Shown piece by piece: positions 1 to 8,792 of a DNA stretch of 31,796 nucleotides (its first letter is position 1; each line of letters opens with the position of its first letter). The notes under the pieces are model-generated. The model had not been told where the DNA came from, searched no databases, and was given only the letters and a program-made list of their open reading frames with translations. The position numbers and the translations under genes are program-made. Source of the DNA: Clostridium_Z sp040797585 (lineage in GTDB: Bacteria > Bacillota > Clostridia > Clostridiales > Clostridiaceae); NCBI RefSeq assembly GCF_040797585.1, contig NZ_JBFNEO010000005.1:1-31796 (forward strand), given 5' to 3'.

Positions 1-415
1 ATTACTTCCATTTTCACTACTTATGATTTTAAATAAATTATCACTAATTCTTAATACTAAATTTTATGATACATATGCATATTTAAGATATAACCTTATA
101 CCTTCAGGAATCATGAATGGTAGTATTATATGGCAGCTTATGCTTATACCTCTCATTATAAGCCTAATTATAATCCTTCTATGTGTAGAAAAACTTTATA
201 ACAACTTAAAAATAGAAAATCTTAATAGACATTTTTATTCTAAAAAGTTCTTAATATTTTTAAATATTTTATTATGTACATCAATTACTTTAGGAATTAA
301 TTTAACTATAGTTAATATATTAAATCCTTATATTGATATTATATCAATAATAGTTCTATTCTTCTCCTCATATATAGGAGTAAACTTCTTAGAAAAAAAG
401 TATTCTTTAATTTAA
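1..415 (+). CDS. Unidentified integral membrane protein, C-terminal fragment
   Basis: The reading frame is open back to base 2 and the first in-frame ATG (base 23) has no ribosome binding site, so this is the 3' end of a longer gene that starts outside the window. The visible 130 or so residues carry about three hydrophobic segments (IIWQLMLIPLIISLIIIL, FLIFLNILLCTSITLGI and IISIIVLFFSSYIGVNF) separated by a short basic loop. The protein ends in a polar EKKYSLI tail. It could be a permease subunit such as an ABC-2 type membrane protein, but no family motif is visible and I do not assign a function. A bidirectional hairpin terminator follows at 436-475. Confidence 0.6.
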   Translation, partial: LLPFSLLMILNKLSLILNTKFYDTYAYLRYNLIPSGIMNGSIIWQLMLIPLIISLIIILLCVEKLYNNLKIENLNRHFYSKKFLIFLNILLCTSITLGINLTIVNILNPYIDIISIIVLFFSSYIGVNFLEKKYSLI

Positions 416-435
416 ATAATTAACCTTAATTATAA

Positions 436-475
436 AAGAGCACATATAAAGTTTATAAACTTTGTATGTGCTCTT
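436..475. terminator. Bidirectional hairpin between the first gene and pepT
   Basis: AAGAGCACATA pairs with TATGTGCTCTT, and the inner AAAGTTTATAAACTTT continues the palindrome. The minus-strand reading is followed by CTTTTATAATT, so it probably ends the pepT transcript. It also lies just after the plus-strand gene. Confidence 0.75.
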
Positions 476-483
476 AATCTTAC

Positions 484-1713
484 TTATGCTCTTTTTTCAT
501 AAATCTCAGCTACTTTAACTATAACTTCCACTGCCTTTTCCATAGATTCCACTGGTATATATTCATATTTACCATGGAAGTTCTCTCCACCAGTAAATAT
601 GTTAGGGCAAGGCAATCCCATATAAGAAAGTCTTGCTCCATCAGTACCACCTCTTATAGGTCTTACTATAGGCTCTATCCCCACTTCCTTCATAGCTTCA
701 AAAGCTATATCGACAACATACTTTACAGGTTCAACCTTTTCCTTCATGTTGTAATACTGGTCCTTTATTGAAATTTCACAAGTTCCTTCTCCATAAGTAT
801 TGTTTATTTCATCGGCCCACTTTTTCATGTTAGCTTTTTTATCTTCAAAGGTATTCTTATCAAAATCTCTGATTATATACGAAAGTTCAGATTTTTCAAC
901 AGTACCTTTAATATCGCATAATAGGTAAAATCCTTCATATCCCTCTGTCATTTCTGGAGTTTCACTCTTAGGAGCTTTTTCTATGAATTCTGATGCTATA
1001 AGCATAGAGTTTACCATCTTATTCTTAGCACTTCCTGGGTGAACATTTCTACCATTAAATATGACTTCTGCACCAGCTGCATTAAAATTCTCATATTCAA
1101 GCTCTCCAATCATTCCTCCATCCATAGTATAAGCAACTTCTGCTCCGAACTTTTTAACATCAAAGTGATCTGCTCCTTCTCCTATTTCTTCATCTGGAGT
1201 AAAACATATCTTTACTTCTCCATGTTTTATTTCTGGATGATTTATTAGATATTCCATAGCTGTGATTATCTCTGCTACCCCTGCCTTATCATCAGCTCCT
1301 AAAAGGCTATTTCCATCTGTAGTTATTAAAGTTTTACCAACATAATGATTAAGATCTGGGAATGACTTTGGAGATAATACTATATTCTTTTCCTTGTTTA
1401 ATACTATATCTCCTCCATCATAATTTTCTACAAATTGAGGATTTACATTAGCTCCAGAGTAATCTGGTGCTGTATCCATATGAGATATAAATCCTATTGT
1501 TTTAACACTTTTTTCGCTGTTACTTGGTAAAGTCGCCATAACATATCCATTTTCATCTAAGGATATATCTTTCATACCTATTTCCTTTAACTCCTTAACC
1601 AACTCTTCTGCAAGAACTAATTGTCCTTTAGTGCTAGGAGTGGTTCCTGTTTCAGTACTAGATTGAGTATTATACTTTACATATTTTAAGAATTTTTCTA
1701 CTACTTTTGACAT
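484..1713 (-). CDS. pepT: Peptidase T (tripeptide aminopeptidase, M20B)
   Basis: This is a cytoplasmic two-zinc M20 family enzyme that removes the N-terminal residue of tripeptides. The 409-residue length matches E. coli PepT. Metal and catalytic residues sit where the family expects them: H78 and D80 in SHMDTAP, D141 in LLGADDKAG, E175/E176 in FTPDEEIGEG, D198 in YTMDGG, and H380 in GGENFHGKYEY. The ATG at 1713 follows AAGGGGG about eight bases upstream. It lies 12 bases downstream of the DUF1189 gene on the same strand and is probably co-transcribed with it. It ends at the hairpin 436-475. Nothing is odd about the protein. Confidence 0.96.
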   Translation of the reverse strand: MSKVVEKFLKYVKYNTQSSTETGTTPSTKGQLVLAEELVKELKEIGMKDISLDENGYVMATLPSNSEKSVKTIGFISHMDTAPDYSGANVNPQFVENYDGGDIVLNKEKNIVLSPKSFPDLNHYVGKTLITTDGNSLLGADDKAGVAEIITAMEYLINHPEIKHGEVKICFTPDEEIGEGADHFDVKKFGAEVAYTMDGGMIGELEYENFNAAGAEVIFNGRNVHPGSAKNKMVNSMLIASEFIEKAPKSETPEMTEGYEGFYLLCDIKGTVEKSELSYIIRDFDKNTFEDKKANMKKWADEINNTYGEGTCEISIKDQYYNMKEKVEPVKYVVDIAFEAMKEVGIEPIVRPIRGGTDGARLSYMGLPCPNIFTGGENFHGKYEYIPVESMEKAVEVIVKVAEIYEKRA

Positions 1714-1725
1714 ATAAAATCCCCC

Positions 1726-2517
1726 TTAAGAATTTAAATCTTGTACTTCCTCTTCCTTTATAGCTTTTGTAGCCATAAACAAATAAGTACATACTACTAA
1801 AAATGATATCATAAAATGTACCCCAAAGCCTATTAATCCTAATAATGTTCTTATTAGTATTATTGATGTCATAGCATAAATAGAAATTTTATATCTTTCT
1901 CCAAAGGTTAATTTTAACTGTCTATACCCTGCCATAATACCTACTACTAAAGCATATATAAGCGCCATTACTGCATTACTTATTAAATTAGATATAGGTA
2001 CACCTATAGTAAATAGCCTATTTAAAATTTGTGAAGAATTATTTATATGTCCTATAAGATCTAACTCCATATTTCCTAAACCTACACTAGCATAAGATTT
2101 ATCAACCTTGCTGGTTGCCATTGTATTATTAGTTATACTTCCAAAATCCGCCTGAAAACCCTCCTTTGTTAATATAATTCCTGATTTACCTATAAATTTG
2201 TCTTTATCTACTTCTCCCTTTGTATCCACTACAAAATATGTATCCTTATCCTCTCCGTAGGAGACAATTTCTTCTCCACCATTTACAACAAGAGTGCCAT
2301 CCTTAAGTTCCATAGTTTTTATTTTATCGTCTATTGCCTGACTTATTACATTATTATAGTTTCTAATACCCATTAATGGCCTAATAGTAATTCCAATGGA
2401 TAGTATTAAAATAAGCACCAATAAATATAAAAATGTAGATCCATTAGATGTTTTCCTTAATAAATTATATGATTTGAAATCATATATACTGCTACCAAAA
2501 CGTTTAAAAAAGTTCAT
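1726..2517 (-). CDS. DUF1189 family membrane protein
   Basis: 263 residues. The N-terminus (MNFFKRFGSSIYDFKSYNLL) followed by a transmembrane helix at about residues 28-48, a soluble extracytoplasmic stretch of about 110 residues, and three or so C-terminal hydrophobic segments is the DUF1189 layout of Firmicute membrane proteins. The biochemical role is unknown. The start is supported by AAGGAGG seven bases before the ATG. It is the first gene of a likely two-gene unit with pepT, with a 12-base gap. No peptidase or transport motif is visible, and the pairing with pepT may be only positional. Family assignment is from remembered architecture, not a search. Confidence 0.72.
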   Translation of the reverse strand: MNFFKRFGSSIYDFKSYNLLRKTSNGSTFLYLLVLILILSIGITIRPLMGIRNYNNVISQAIDDKIKTMELKDGTLVVNGGEEIVSYGEDKDTYFVVDTKGEVDKDKFIGKSGIILTKEGFQADFGSITNNTMATSKVDKSYASVGLGNMELDLIGHINNSSQILNRLFTIGVPISNLISNAVMALIYALVVGIMAGYRQLKLTFGERYKISIYAMTSIILIRTLLGLIGFGVHFMISFLVVCTYLFMATKAIKEEEVQDLNS

Positions 2518-2702
2518 AAAAATCCTCCTTATATCTTATGTCTTTAAAAAATACTATATATTCTTAAAATCTCCTTATTAAATATATTACCAAAGTTTTT
2601 ATCAGTAGTTTTTAAATAAAGTTTGAATATACTTTTACTTATGTACATAAATATATAATTTTTTAAATATTCTTAATTTTTATTCTTATATTTTTTCTTT
2701 CA

Positions 2703-2711
2703 TGATATAAT
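2703..2711 (+). promoter_or_regulatory. Extended -10 promoter for lplA
   Basis: TGATATAAT matches the extended -10 form (TGnTATAAT). No good -35 hexamer lies 17 bases upstream, as is usual for extended -10 promoters. The predicted RNA start is about 35 bases before the lplA ATG. Confidence 0.5.
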
Positions 2712-2753
2712 GTCATTAAATCCCATTATATAGTGAAAGAGAAGGTATCTAAT

Positions 2754-3734
2754 ATGTTATTCATAAATCATAATAATACTAATCCTTATTTTAACCATGC
2801 TGCTGAACAATATGTACTGGAAAATTTGCCCGATGAATGCTTCATGCTTTGGAGAAATGAACCTTGTATATTAATCGGTAAAAACCAAAATGCTTTTTCT
2901 GAAATAAACATTGATTATGTAAAAGAAAAAAATATTAAGGTTGTTCGTCGATTAACTGGTGGAGGTGCGGTCTTTAATGATTTAGGAAATATAAATTTTA
3001 CATTTATCTCTAAAAATACAGAGGATGTAGCTGCAAACTTTAGAAAATTTACCGATCCTTTATTAAAAGCATTAAATAACTTAGGGATAAATGCAGAGTT
3101 TTCTGGTAGAAATGACTTAGTAATAGATGGTAAGAAGTTTTCTGGTAATGCTCAATATTATCACAAAGATAAAGTTCTACATCATGGAACTCTCTTATTT
3201 TCTAGTTCAATGACTGATCTATCCTCTGCATTAAAGGTAAATCCATTAAAGATAAAAGATAAGGGAGTAAAATCTATAATATCTAGAGTAACCAATATAA
3301 GCGATCACTTATCTACTCCTATGTCTGTGTTAGAGTTCAAAGACTATGTAATAAATTTCGTTATGAATATATATGGACAAACAACCTTGTACGAATTTAA
3401 TAAAAATGAATTAGATAAAATAGATGACATTGTAAAAAATAGATTTTCAACTTGGAATTGGAACTTTGGTATTTCTCCTAGGTATACATATTCAAAAGAA
3501 AAAAGATTCCCTGGTGGTACCATTGAACTAAACTTTAATGTTAAAAATGGCCTTATAGAAAGCTTAAAGTTTTATGGGGATTTCTTCTTTACAAGGGATT
3601 TAAAAGACCTTGAAGATAAATTTATAGGAATAAGACATGAAGAAGCTTCTATACTTAAACTTTTAGAAGAACTTCCTATAGATGAGTATATAAAAGGAAT
3701 CACCTCTGAGGATATTTTATTCCTAATGTTTTAG
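2754..3734 (+). CDS. lplA: Lipoate--protein ligase
   Basis: The enzyme activates lipoate with ATP and transfers it to the lipoyl domains of enzyme complexes or GcvH. I take the ATG at 2754 (326 residues): GAGAAGG lies eight bases upstream, whereas the in-frame GTG at 2733 has no site and would sit on that ribosome binding site. The biotin/lipoate ligase signature RRLTGGGAVFNDLGN is at residues 65-79. The catalytic lysine is probably K128 in DGKKFSGNAQ, and HHGTLLF follows at 143-149. The last third is the accessory C-terminal domain, so the protein is full length. lipA follows after 121 bases on the same strand, forming a lipoate salvage/synthesis pair. No LipB-type octanoyltransferase is in the window. 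Confidence 0.94.
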   Translation: MLFINHNNTNPYFNHAAEQYVLENLPDECFMLWRNEPCILIGKNQNAFSEINIDYVKEKNIKVVRRLTGGGAVFNDLGNINFTFISKNTEDVAANFRKFTDPLLKALNNLGINAEFSGRNDLVIDGKKFSGNAQYYHKDKVLHHGTLLFSSSMTDLSSALKVNPLKIKDKGVKSIISRVTNISDHLSTPMSVLEFKDYVINFVMNIYGQTTLYEFNKNELDKIDDIVKNRFSTWNWNFGISPRYTYSKEKRFPGGTIELNFNVKNGLIESLKFYGDFFFTRDLKDLEDKFIGIRHEEASILKLLEELPIDEYIKGITSEDILFLMF

Positions 3735-3855
3735 CTCTTAATTATTGCATGTACAAGCTAATATATATTATTTATAGAAAATTTATTATTTAATCTTATA
3801 CAAAGCACTAGATTTTTTTATGAATAATCTAAATTTATTTTAAGGAGATGAGTTT

Positions 3856-4722
3856 ATGCATAAGAGAAAACCTGACTGGTTAAAAATTAAAATTGAACTT
3901 AACTCTAACTTAAAGGCTGTAAAAGCTTTAACTAATAGTCTTAGATTAAATACCGTATGTGATGAGGCAAGCTGTCCTAACAGGGTTGAGTGCTTTAATA
4001 GAAAAACTGCTACATTTATGATTCTTGGAAGTGTCTGTACTAGAAATTGTAGATTCTGCAATGTAACACCTGGTACTCCACAACCTGTAGATGAATTAGA
4101 GCCTGTTCACATATCTGAAGCAGTAAATAAACTTGGATTAAAGCATGCAGTTATAACAACAGTTACCCGTGATGACCTGAAAGATGGGGGAGCATCTCAC
4201 TTTGCTAAAGTAATAACTGAGATAAGAAGACTTAATCCTTCTACCACAGTGGAAGTGCTTATATCTGATTTAAAGGGCAATGTAGATGATTTAAAAACCA
4301 TATTAGATGCTAAGCCTGAAATACTTAATCATAATGTGGAAACAGTGCCTAATCTTTATAAAACTGTACGTCCACAGGCTATATATAAAAGATCCCTGGA
4401 CCTTCTAAAAAATTCTAAAGAAATAAATAGTAGTATACTAACTAAATCTGGTTTTATGGTTGGCCTTGGAGAAAGTGAAGAAGAGATTATAAGTCTTTTA
4501 AAAGATCTTAGAGAGGTAAATTGTGATATTGTAACTATAGGCCAATACTTAGCTCCTACTAATAATCACTTAGAAGTAGTAGAATATGTACATCCTGATG
4601 TATTTAATAAGTATAGAGATATAGCTTATGAACTAGGATTTAAATATGTGGCTTCTGCTCCTCTAGTTAGAAGTTCTTATAATGCCTCAAAGGTTCTAGA
4701 GCAAGAAGGAATTGTTAGCTAA
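3856..4722 (+). CDS. lipA: Lipoyl synthase (radical SAM)
   Basis: It inserts two sulfur atoms into protein-bound octanoyl groups to give lipoyl groups. 288 residues. The LipA-specific auxiliary cluster motif CX4CX5C is C35-C40-C46. The radical-SAM cluster motif CX3CX2C is C61-C65-C68 (CTRNCRFC). The C-terminal RSSY motif, whose serine ligates the auxiliary cluster, is at 272-275. AAGGAG lies eight bases before the ATG. It probably shares a function, and possibly a transcript, with lplA 121 bases upstream. The hairpin at 4870-4908 follows. Its substrate needs an octanoyl-protein donor: without LipB nearby, LplA or a distant LipM-type enzyme may provide it (inference). Confidence 0.96.
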   Translation: MHKRKPDWLKIKIELNSNLKAVKALTNSLRLNTVCDEASCPNRVECFNRKTATFMILGSVCTRNCRFCNVTPGTPQPVDELEPVHISEAVNKLGLKHAVITTVTRDDLKDGGASHFAKVITEIRRLNPSTTVEVLISDLKGNVDDLKTILDAKPEILNHNVETVPNLYKTVRPQAIYKRSLDLLKNSKEINSSILTKSGFMVGLGESEEEIISLLKDLREVNCDIVTIGQYLAPTNNHLEVVEYVHPDVFNKYRDIAYELGFKYVASAPLVRSSYNASKVLEQEGIVS

Positions 4723-4869
4723 ATCCATGAACCTATATGACAATTTCTATAACCTACTATATATAGAATTTTGAAATATACTATAGAGATTTTATTTTAG
4801 TGTTTAAAAAGCCTAATTAGCAAAGAAACTTTTAATTAATAATCTAATTTTAATTTTATGAAGAATAAG

Positions 4870-4908
4870 AACCTCATATCCACCTAAATAAAAGTTGGAT
4901 ATGAGGTT
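4870..4908. terminator. Bidirectional terminator between lipA and yhaM
   Basis: A perfect 13-base stem, AACCTCATATCCA with TGGATATGAGGTT, and a 13-base loop. It lies between two convergent genes, 13 bases from the yhaM stop codon and about 150 bases from the lipA stop. Confidence 0.85.
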
Positions 4909-4920
4909 TAATTATCTTAG

Positions 4921-5877
4921 TTATTTTATGTTATGGTTATATACTCTTCTATTCTCCAGTGACCATATTCTTTCTGAAAATTCACCTTCCTTGGTTTCAT
5001 TTAAAGCTTTTTTCATATCATACATTCTTGCATCTAGAACATCTAGATAATGGAGCATTTCTGCCTCGATTATCATTGGTTTTATAGGGCTTCCATATTC
5101 AGGCTCATAATGATGGGATAAAACCATATGTTGAAGAAGCATGATTACTTCTTTACTACTTCCTAAAGCTTCTCCTACCTCATTTATTTTAGATACTCCT
5201 ATAGATATATGTCCAACTAATGTTCCTACCGTAGAGTACTCTCTTACAAATCCTAATTCATTAGCATCCATTTCATCTATCTTGCACATATCATGTAGAA
5301 TTATTCCTCCATATAAGAGATCCTTGTTTATATAATCATAAACTTCACATAACTTTTCTCCAGCTATCAACATAGTTAGTATATGGTATAGTAGCCCCCC
5401 TCTTATGGCATGATGGTTCTTCTTTGCTGCAGGATGATACATAAGCTTTTCCTTATTCACTTCAAAAATATATTGAACTATATCTTTTATATCTTTATTA
5501 TCTATAGAATTTATATAAGAATAAACTCTGTCATACATATCCTCAGATTTATAAGGAGCACTTATTACAAAATCATCTATATTTACCTTATCATTTTCAT
5601 CTAAATTGGTTATCTTCTCAATCTTTAACTGAAGAGAGCCTTGCCACGCTAAGATCATTCCCTTTACTTTAACTATTGTATTATTTTTTAAAACCTTATC
5701 CTCGTCTTCTCTAACATCCCAAAGCTTTGCATTTATTTCTCCACTGTTATCACATAGATTAATATCTAGATACTTCCTATTGTTTGAATTTGTTGTCTTA
5801 CAATCTATAGATTTTATTAAATAAAAGCTTTCAATTCTTTTACCTTCTTCAAGGTTCATTATTTTTATATTTTCCAT
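4921..5877 (-). CDS. yhaM: 3'-5' exoribonuclease YhaM family (OB fold + HD domain)
   Basis: 318 residues, close to the B. subtilis YhaM length. An N-terminal OB-fold nucleic-acid binding part (about residues 15-95, with DINLCDNSGEINAKLWD) precedes an HD phosphohydrolase domain. Visible metal ligands are H165 (GLLYHILTML), H195-D196 (GIILHDMCKID), H223 (VGHISIG), H255/H256 in LSHHYEPEYG, and an Asp in the LDVLDARM stretch. The family trims RNA, and in some species ssDNA, from the 3' end. AAGGTGG lies seven bases before the ATG. It is transcribed alone: a -10-like TATAAT and a palindrome lie upstream, and a hairpin lies downstream. Confidence 0.93.
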   Translation of the reverse strand: MENIKIMNLEEGKRIESFYLIKSIDCKTTNSNNRKYLDINLCDNSGEINAKLWDVREDEDKVLKNNTIVKVKGMILAWQGSLQLKIEKITNLDENDKVNIDDFVISAPYKSEDMYDRVYSYINSIDNKDIKDIVQYIFEVNKEKLMYHPAAKKNHHAIRGGLLYHILTMLIAGEKLCEVYDYINKDLLYGGIILHDMCKIDEMDANELGFVREYSTVGTLVGHISIGVSKINEVGEALGSSKEVIMLLQHMVLSHHYEPEYGSPIKPMIIEAEMLHYLDVLDARMYDMKKALNETKEGEFSERIWSLENRRVYNHNIK

Positions 5878-5919
5878 GTAAATCCACCTTTGCTATTAAT
5901 AGATACACTACATTAATAT

Positions 5920-5950
5920 ATTATACACCAATAACTATAATTTTATAGTT
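5920..5950 (-). promoter_or_regulatory. Putative yhaM promoter -10 and adjacent 18-base palindrome
   Basis: On the minus strand TATAAT is at 5925-5920. A perfect palindrome, AACTATAA-TT-TTATAGTT, at 5933-5950 covers the place where the -35 element would be. No good -35 hexamer is visible, so the palindrome could be an operator or simply AT-rich symmetry. Confidence 0.35.
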
Positions 5951-6279
5951 CAGAATTAAAAGCTATTTTATTATTTATAGTAAAAAATCTACTATATACT
6001 TTAAAAAGTAACGTATCTTAAGTAAATTGTTTAAATTATATTTTAAAACCTAAAAATAGTGATCAATAGCTCTTAATAAATAAAATAACACTATGAGTTT
6101 GTTAGTAGTAAGAAACTCATAGTGTTTTTATCATTTTAACTAAATTACTTCCTGTGATAATTAAGTTATTCTACTAAAATTATTAGCCTTTAAAACCTAA
6201 ATTTTTCATCATTATAATTATAAAATTAACTTAACTTAAGATATAATTACTTAAATTAGATTAAGTTAATATATTAATT
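5951..6279. other. Non-coding spacer between yhaM and the M42 gene
   Basis: AT-rich, with no credible reading frame. The only clear element is the hairpin at 6087-6126 (listed separately). The rest shows no motif I can support. Confidence 0.6.
6087..6126. terminator. Terminator downstream of the M42 peptidase gene
   Basis: A perfect 14-base stem, AACACTATGAGTTT with AAACTCATAGTGTT, a 12-base loop, and T-rich tails on both strands. Because both neighbours are on the minus strand, it most likely ends the M42 transcript, about 155 bases after its stop codon. Confidence 0.8.
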
Positions 6280-7278
6280 CTAATAAAACTTAAACTCTCT
6301 ATTGATATATTTTGAAAGTAACTCTATTGATGCTTCTACATCATCCATATTTACAAGGCAGTTGCTTCCATGGGTGTATCTTGTAGCAACAGATATACCT
6401 GAAGATTTTACTCCAAAATTTGATCTATTTATAGCCCCTGCATCTGTTCCCCCTGCATCTATTACGTCTCTTTGATATTTTATATTATTTTCTTCGCAGG
6501 TATTTATCATTTCCTCAACTAGATATTCATCACATATTACAGATGCATCTGATATCTTTATAGCTGTCCCTCCTCCTACTTCGTTGCTACCATCTCCAGA
6601 ATCAGGATAATCACTTGCTATTGTAACATCTATAGCTATTCCTATTTCTGGTTTTATTCTATTAGCAGAAACTGTGGCTCCTCTAAGCCCAACCTCTTCT
6701 TGAACTGAGAATACAAAATATAAGTCATTGTATGGATCATCTATTCTCTTTAACGCCTCTGCTAGTATATAACATCCTATTCTATCATCTATAGCCTTAG
6801 CAGCTATATTATTTCCCTTAAGTTCTACTAAATCTCCCTCATAGGAAGCCACGTCTCCAACCTTAACATATTTAAGAGCATCCTCCTTATCCTTAGCTCC
6901 AATGTCTATATAAAGCTTCTTTATATCATTCTTTACATCAGCAGCTTTACAGGTTGAAGAAACTAATCCTATGGTTCCATTTCTAAACTTCACTCTACTC
7001 ATTATGGTGTTTAAAACAGGTATTCCACCTAATGCTCTTACCTTTACAAATCCTTTATCATCTATTTTTATTACCTGAAATCCTATTTCATCCATATGCG
7101 CTGATGCCATCATTTTTTTCTTATTCTGACCATAACCCTCCTTATATATGATAAGATTTCCTAAATGGTCTACTACTATATCATCTGCATATTTCTCTAT
7201 TTCCTCTTTTATAATGTTTCTTACATCTCTTTCATATCCACTAACTCCAAAGGTACTAACTAATCGTTTTAAAAACAT
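6280..7278 (-). CDS. M42 family metallopeptidase (glutamyl aminopeptidase / FrvX-like)
   Basis: 332 residues. A cytoplasmic di-metal aminopeptidase of the M42 clan, which usually forms large tetrahedral assemblies that degrade peptides released by proteases. Expected ligands are present: H61 and D63 (SAHMDEIGF), D164 in AIDDRIGC, E194-E195 (SVQEEVGLRG), D217 (GIAIDVTIASD) and H303 (RYTHGSNCLV). AAGGGGG lies eight bases before the ATG. A sigma-A promoter at 7318-7346 drives it, divergently from cca. Substrate preference (acidic residue versus broad) cannot be read from sequence, so I give no symbol. Confidence 0.93.
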   Translation of the reverse strand: MFLKRLVSTFGVSGYERDVRNIIKEEIEKYADDIVVDHLGNLIIYKEGYGQNKKKMMASAHMDEIGFQVIKIDDKGFVKVRALGGIPVLNTIMSRVKFRNGTIGLVSSTCKAADVKNDIKKLYIDIGAKDKEDALKYVKVGDVASYEGDLVELKGNNIAAKAIDDRIGCYILAEALKRIDDPYNDLYFVFSVQEEVGLRGATVSANRIKPEIGIAIDVTIASDYPDSGDGSNEVGGGTAIKISDASVICDEYLVEEMINTCEENNIKYQRDVIDAGGTDAGAINRSNFGVKSSGISVATRYTHGSNCLVNMDDVEASIELLSKYINREFKFY

Positions 7279-7317
7279 AATAAATCCCCCTTATGTATTT
7301 TAATACTATTACATTTA

Positions 7318-7346
7318 ATTCTAGTTGTAATTTTTAGAATTTTCAA
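7318..7346 (-). promoter_or_regulatory. Sigma-A-type promoter for the M42 peptidase gene
   Basis: On the minus strand TTGAAA (7346-7341) and TAGAAT (7323-7318) are separated by exactly 17 bases. The start codon is 40 bases downstream of the -10. Confidence 0.65.
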
Positions 7347-7392
7347 TACATTTTGCTTTTTTCTTATATTTCCTATACAACTTCTGTTATTA

Positions 7393-7398
7393 TATAAT
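7393..7398 (+). promoter_or_regulatory. -10 element likely serving cca
   Basis: A consensus TATAAT lies 50 bases before the cca start. The best -35 (TTTCCT at 7369-7374, 18-base spacing) is weak, so this is a tentative call. Confidence 0.4.
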
Positions 7399-7448
7399 GT
7401 AATAAGTTAGTTCTTAGTTTAAGATGATACTTTATAAGGATAGGTGAT

Positions 7449-8729
7449 ATGATGTTTAATTTACCTTTAAAGGTTCAATATATATTAGATACTTTCTCAA
7501 AAGCTGGATATGAATCATATATAGTTGGCGGATGTGTAAGGGATCTGCTTCTTAGAATTTCTCCAAAGGATTGGGATATAACTACTAATTGTCACCCTGA
7601 AGACATACAGAAGTTATTTTCTAATACTATTCCTACAGGAATAAAACATGGTACTATAACTGTTATGCTAGATGGCGAAGGATTCGAGGTTACAACCTTT
7701 AGAACAGAAGGAGATTACTTAGATAATAGGCATCCTTCTAATGTGGCCTTTGTTAATGATATAAAAGAAGACTTATCAAGACGTGATTTTACTATAAATG
7801 CCATGGCTTATAATCCTACCCTAGGGCTTAAAGATTTCTTTAATGGGAAAAATGACTTAAAAAATAATCTTATTAGATCTGTTGGTGATGGCTCTAAAAG
7901 ATTTAAAGAAGACGCTCTTAGAATGATTAGATCTATAAGATTTTCCTCTACCTTAGGATTTAATATAGAAGAAAATACTCTATCCTCAATTGGAGATAAT
8001 AGTAATCTTATTAATAATATAAGTAAAGAAAGGGTAAGGGATGAATTATATAAAATACTTATGTCGAAAAAACCTTCTGTTGGTATTAATCTATTACACC
8101 AATGCAGCTTACTTAAGTATATACTTCCTAACCTATATGTGCCTTTTAATGAGGAGCTTTTTAATGATATTCTCAGTACTCTTGATTCTACTAAAGAGGA
8201 CATAATTCTTAGATTAACTTCTTTGTTTTACAATGCCAATGGTTTTTCTAATGAATATCATGAAGCCCACATTTTTAATTGCAACACTTGTGCTAATACA
8301 TTAAAAAATTTAAAATTCGACAGTAACACAATTAAAACCTGTAGCTTGATAATTAAAGAAAGTAATAATATACTAACTCTTAACTCAAAGACTGATATAA
8401 AGAAGTTTTTATCTCCTAGAAATTTAGATTTAGTAAATAGGATGATTTCCTTTGAAAAATCAAAGTCCGTCTCTTTAGATTTAAATAGTAGATTAAATAT
8501 ATTATCCTCTATAGAATATGTAGAAAAAACATTGAGTGAAATAATAGAAAATAATGATCCTATATATTTAAAGGACATTAATATAACAGGTAATGATTTA
8601 ATAACCTTAGGTGTTAAGAAAGGTAAAGATGTAGGTATTATCTTAAATCTACTACTTAATAAAGTTTTAGAAAACCCTTCACTTAATGAAAAAGAAACTC
8701 TATGTAATATGGTAAAAACCCTATATTAA
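7449..8729 (+). CDS. cca: CCA tRNA nucleotidyltransferase (class II)
   Basis: 426 residues. The enzyme builds or repairs the 3' CCA of tRNA. Class II nucleotidyltransferase motifs are intact: GGCVRD at 27-32, metal-binding D41 and D43 in KDWDIT, RRDFTINA at 111-118, and the nucleotide-selecting EDALRMIR at 154-161. Many clostridial homologues carry a C-terminal HD domain. Here the corresponding HDxGK segment appears as YNANG (from residue 261), while HEAH remains at 271-274, so the phosphohydrolase centre looks lost. There are two adjacent ATGs (7449, 7452); AAGGA lies eight bases before the first. The four tRNA-Ser genes in this window encode CCA, so the enzyme would act on them only in repair. 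Confidence 0.93.
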   Translation: MMFNLPLKVQYILDTFSKAGYESYIVGGCVRDLLLRISPKDWDITTNCHPEDIQKLFSNTIPTGIKHGTITVMLDGEGFEVTTFRTEGDYLDNRHPSNVAFVNDIKEDLSRRDFTINAMAYNPTLGLKDFFNGKNDLKNNLIRSVGDGSKRFKEDALRMIRSIRFSSTLGFNIEENTLSSIGDNSNLINNISKERVRDELYKILMSKKPSVGINLLHQCSLLKYILPNLYVPFNEELFNDILSTLDSTKEDIILRLTSLFYNANGFSNEYHEAHIFNCNTCANTLKNLKFDSNTIKTCSLIIKESNNILTLNSKTDIKKFLSPRNLDLVNRMISFEKSKSVSLDLNSRLNILSSIEYVEKTLSEIIENNDPIYLKDINITGNDLITLGVKKGKDVGIILNLLLNKVLENPSLNEKETLCNMVKTLY

Positions 8730-8792
8730 TACCGAAATTTAACTTATAATATAATTAATTGTTTAAAATTATTTAATAAGGACGGTTACAAT

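Noticed and set aside
2733..2753. GTG start of lplA seven codons upstream
   Set aside because: It has no ribosome binding site of its own and it includes the GAGAAGG that serves the ATG at 2754.
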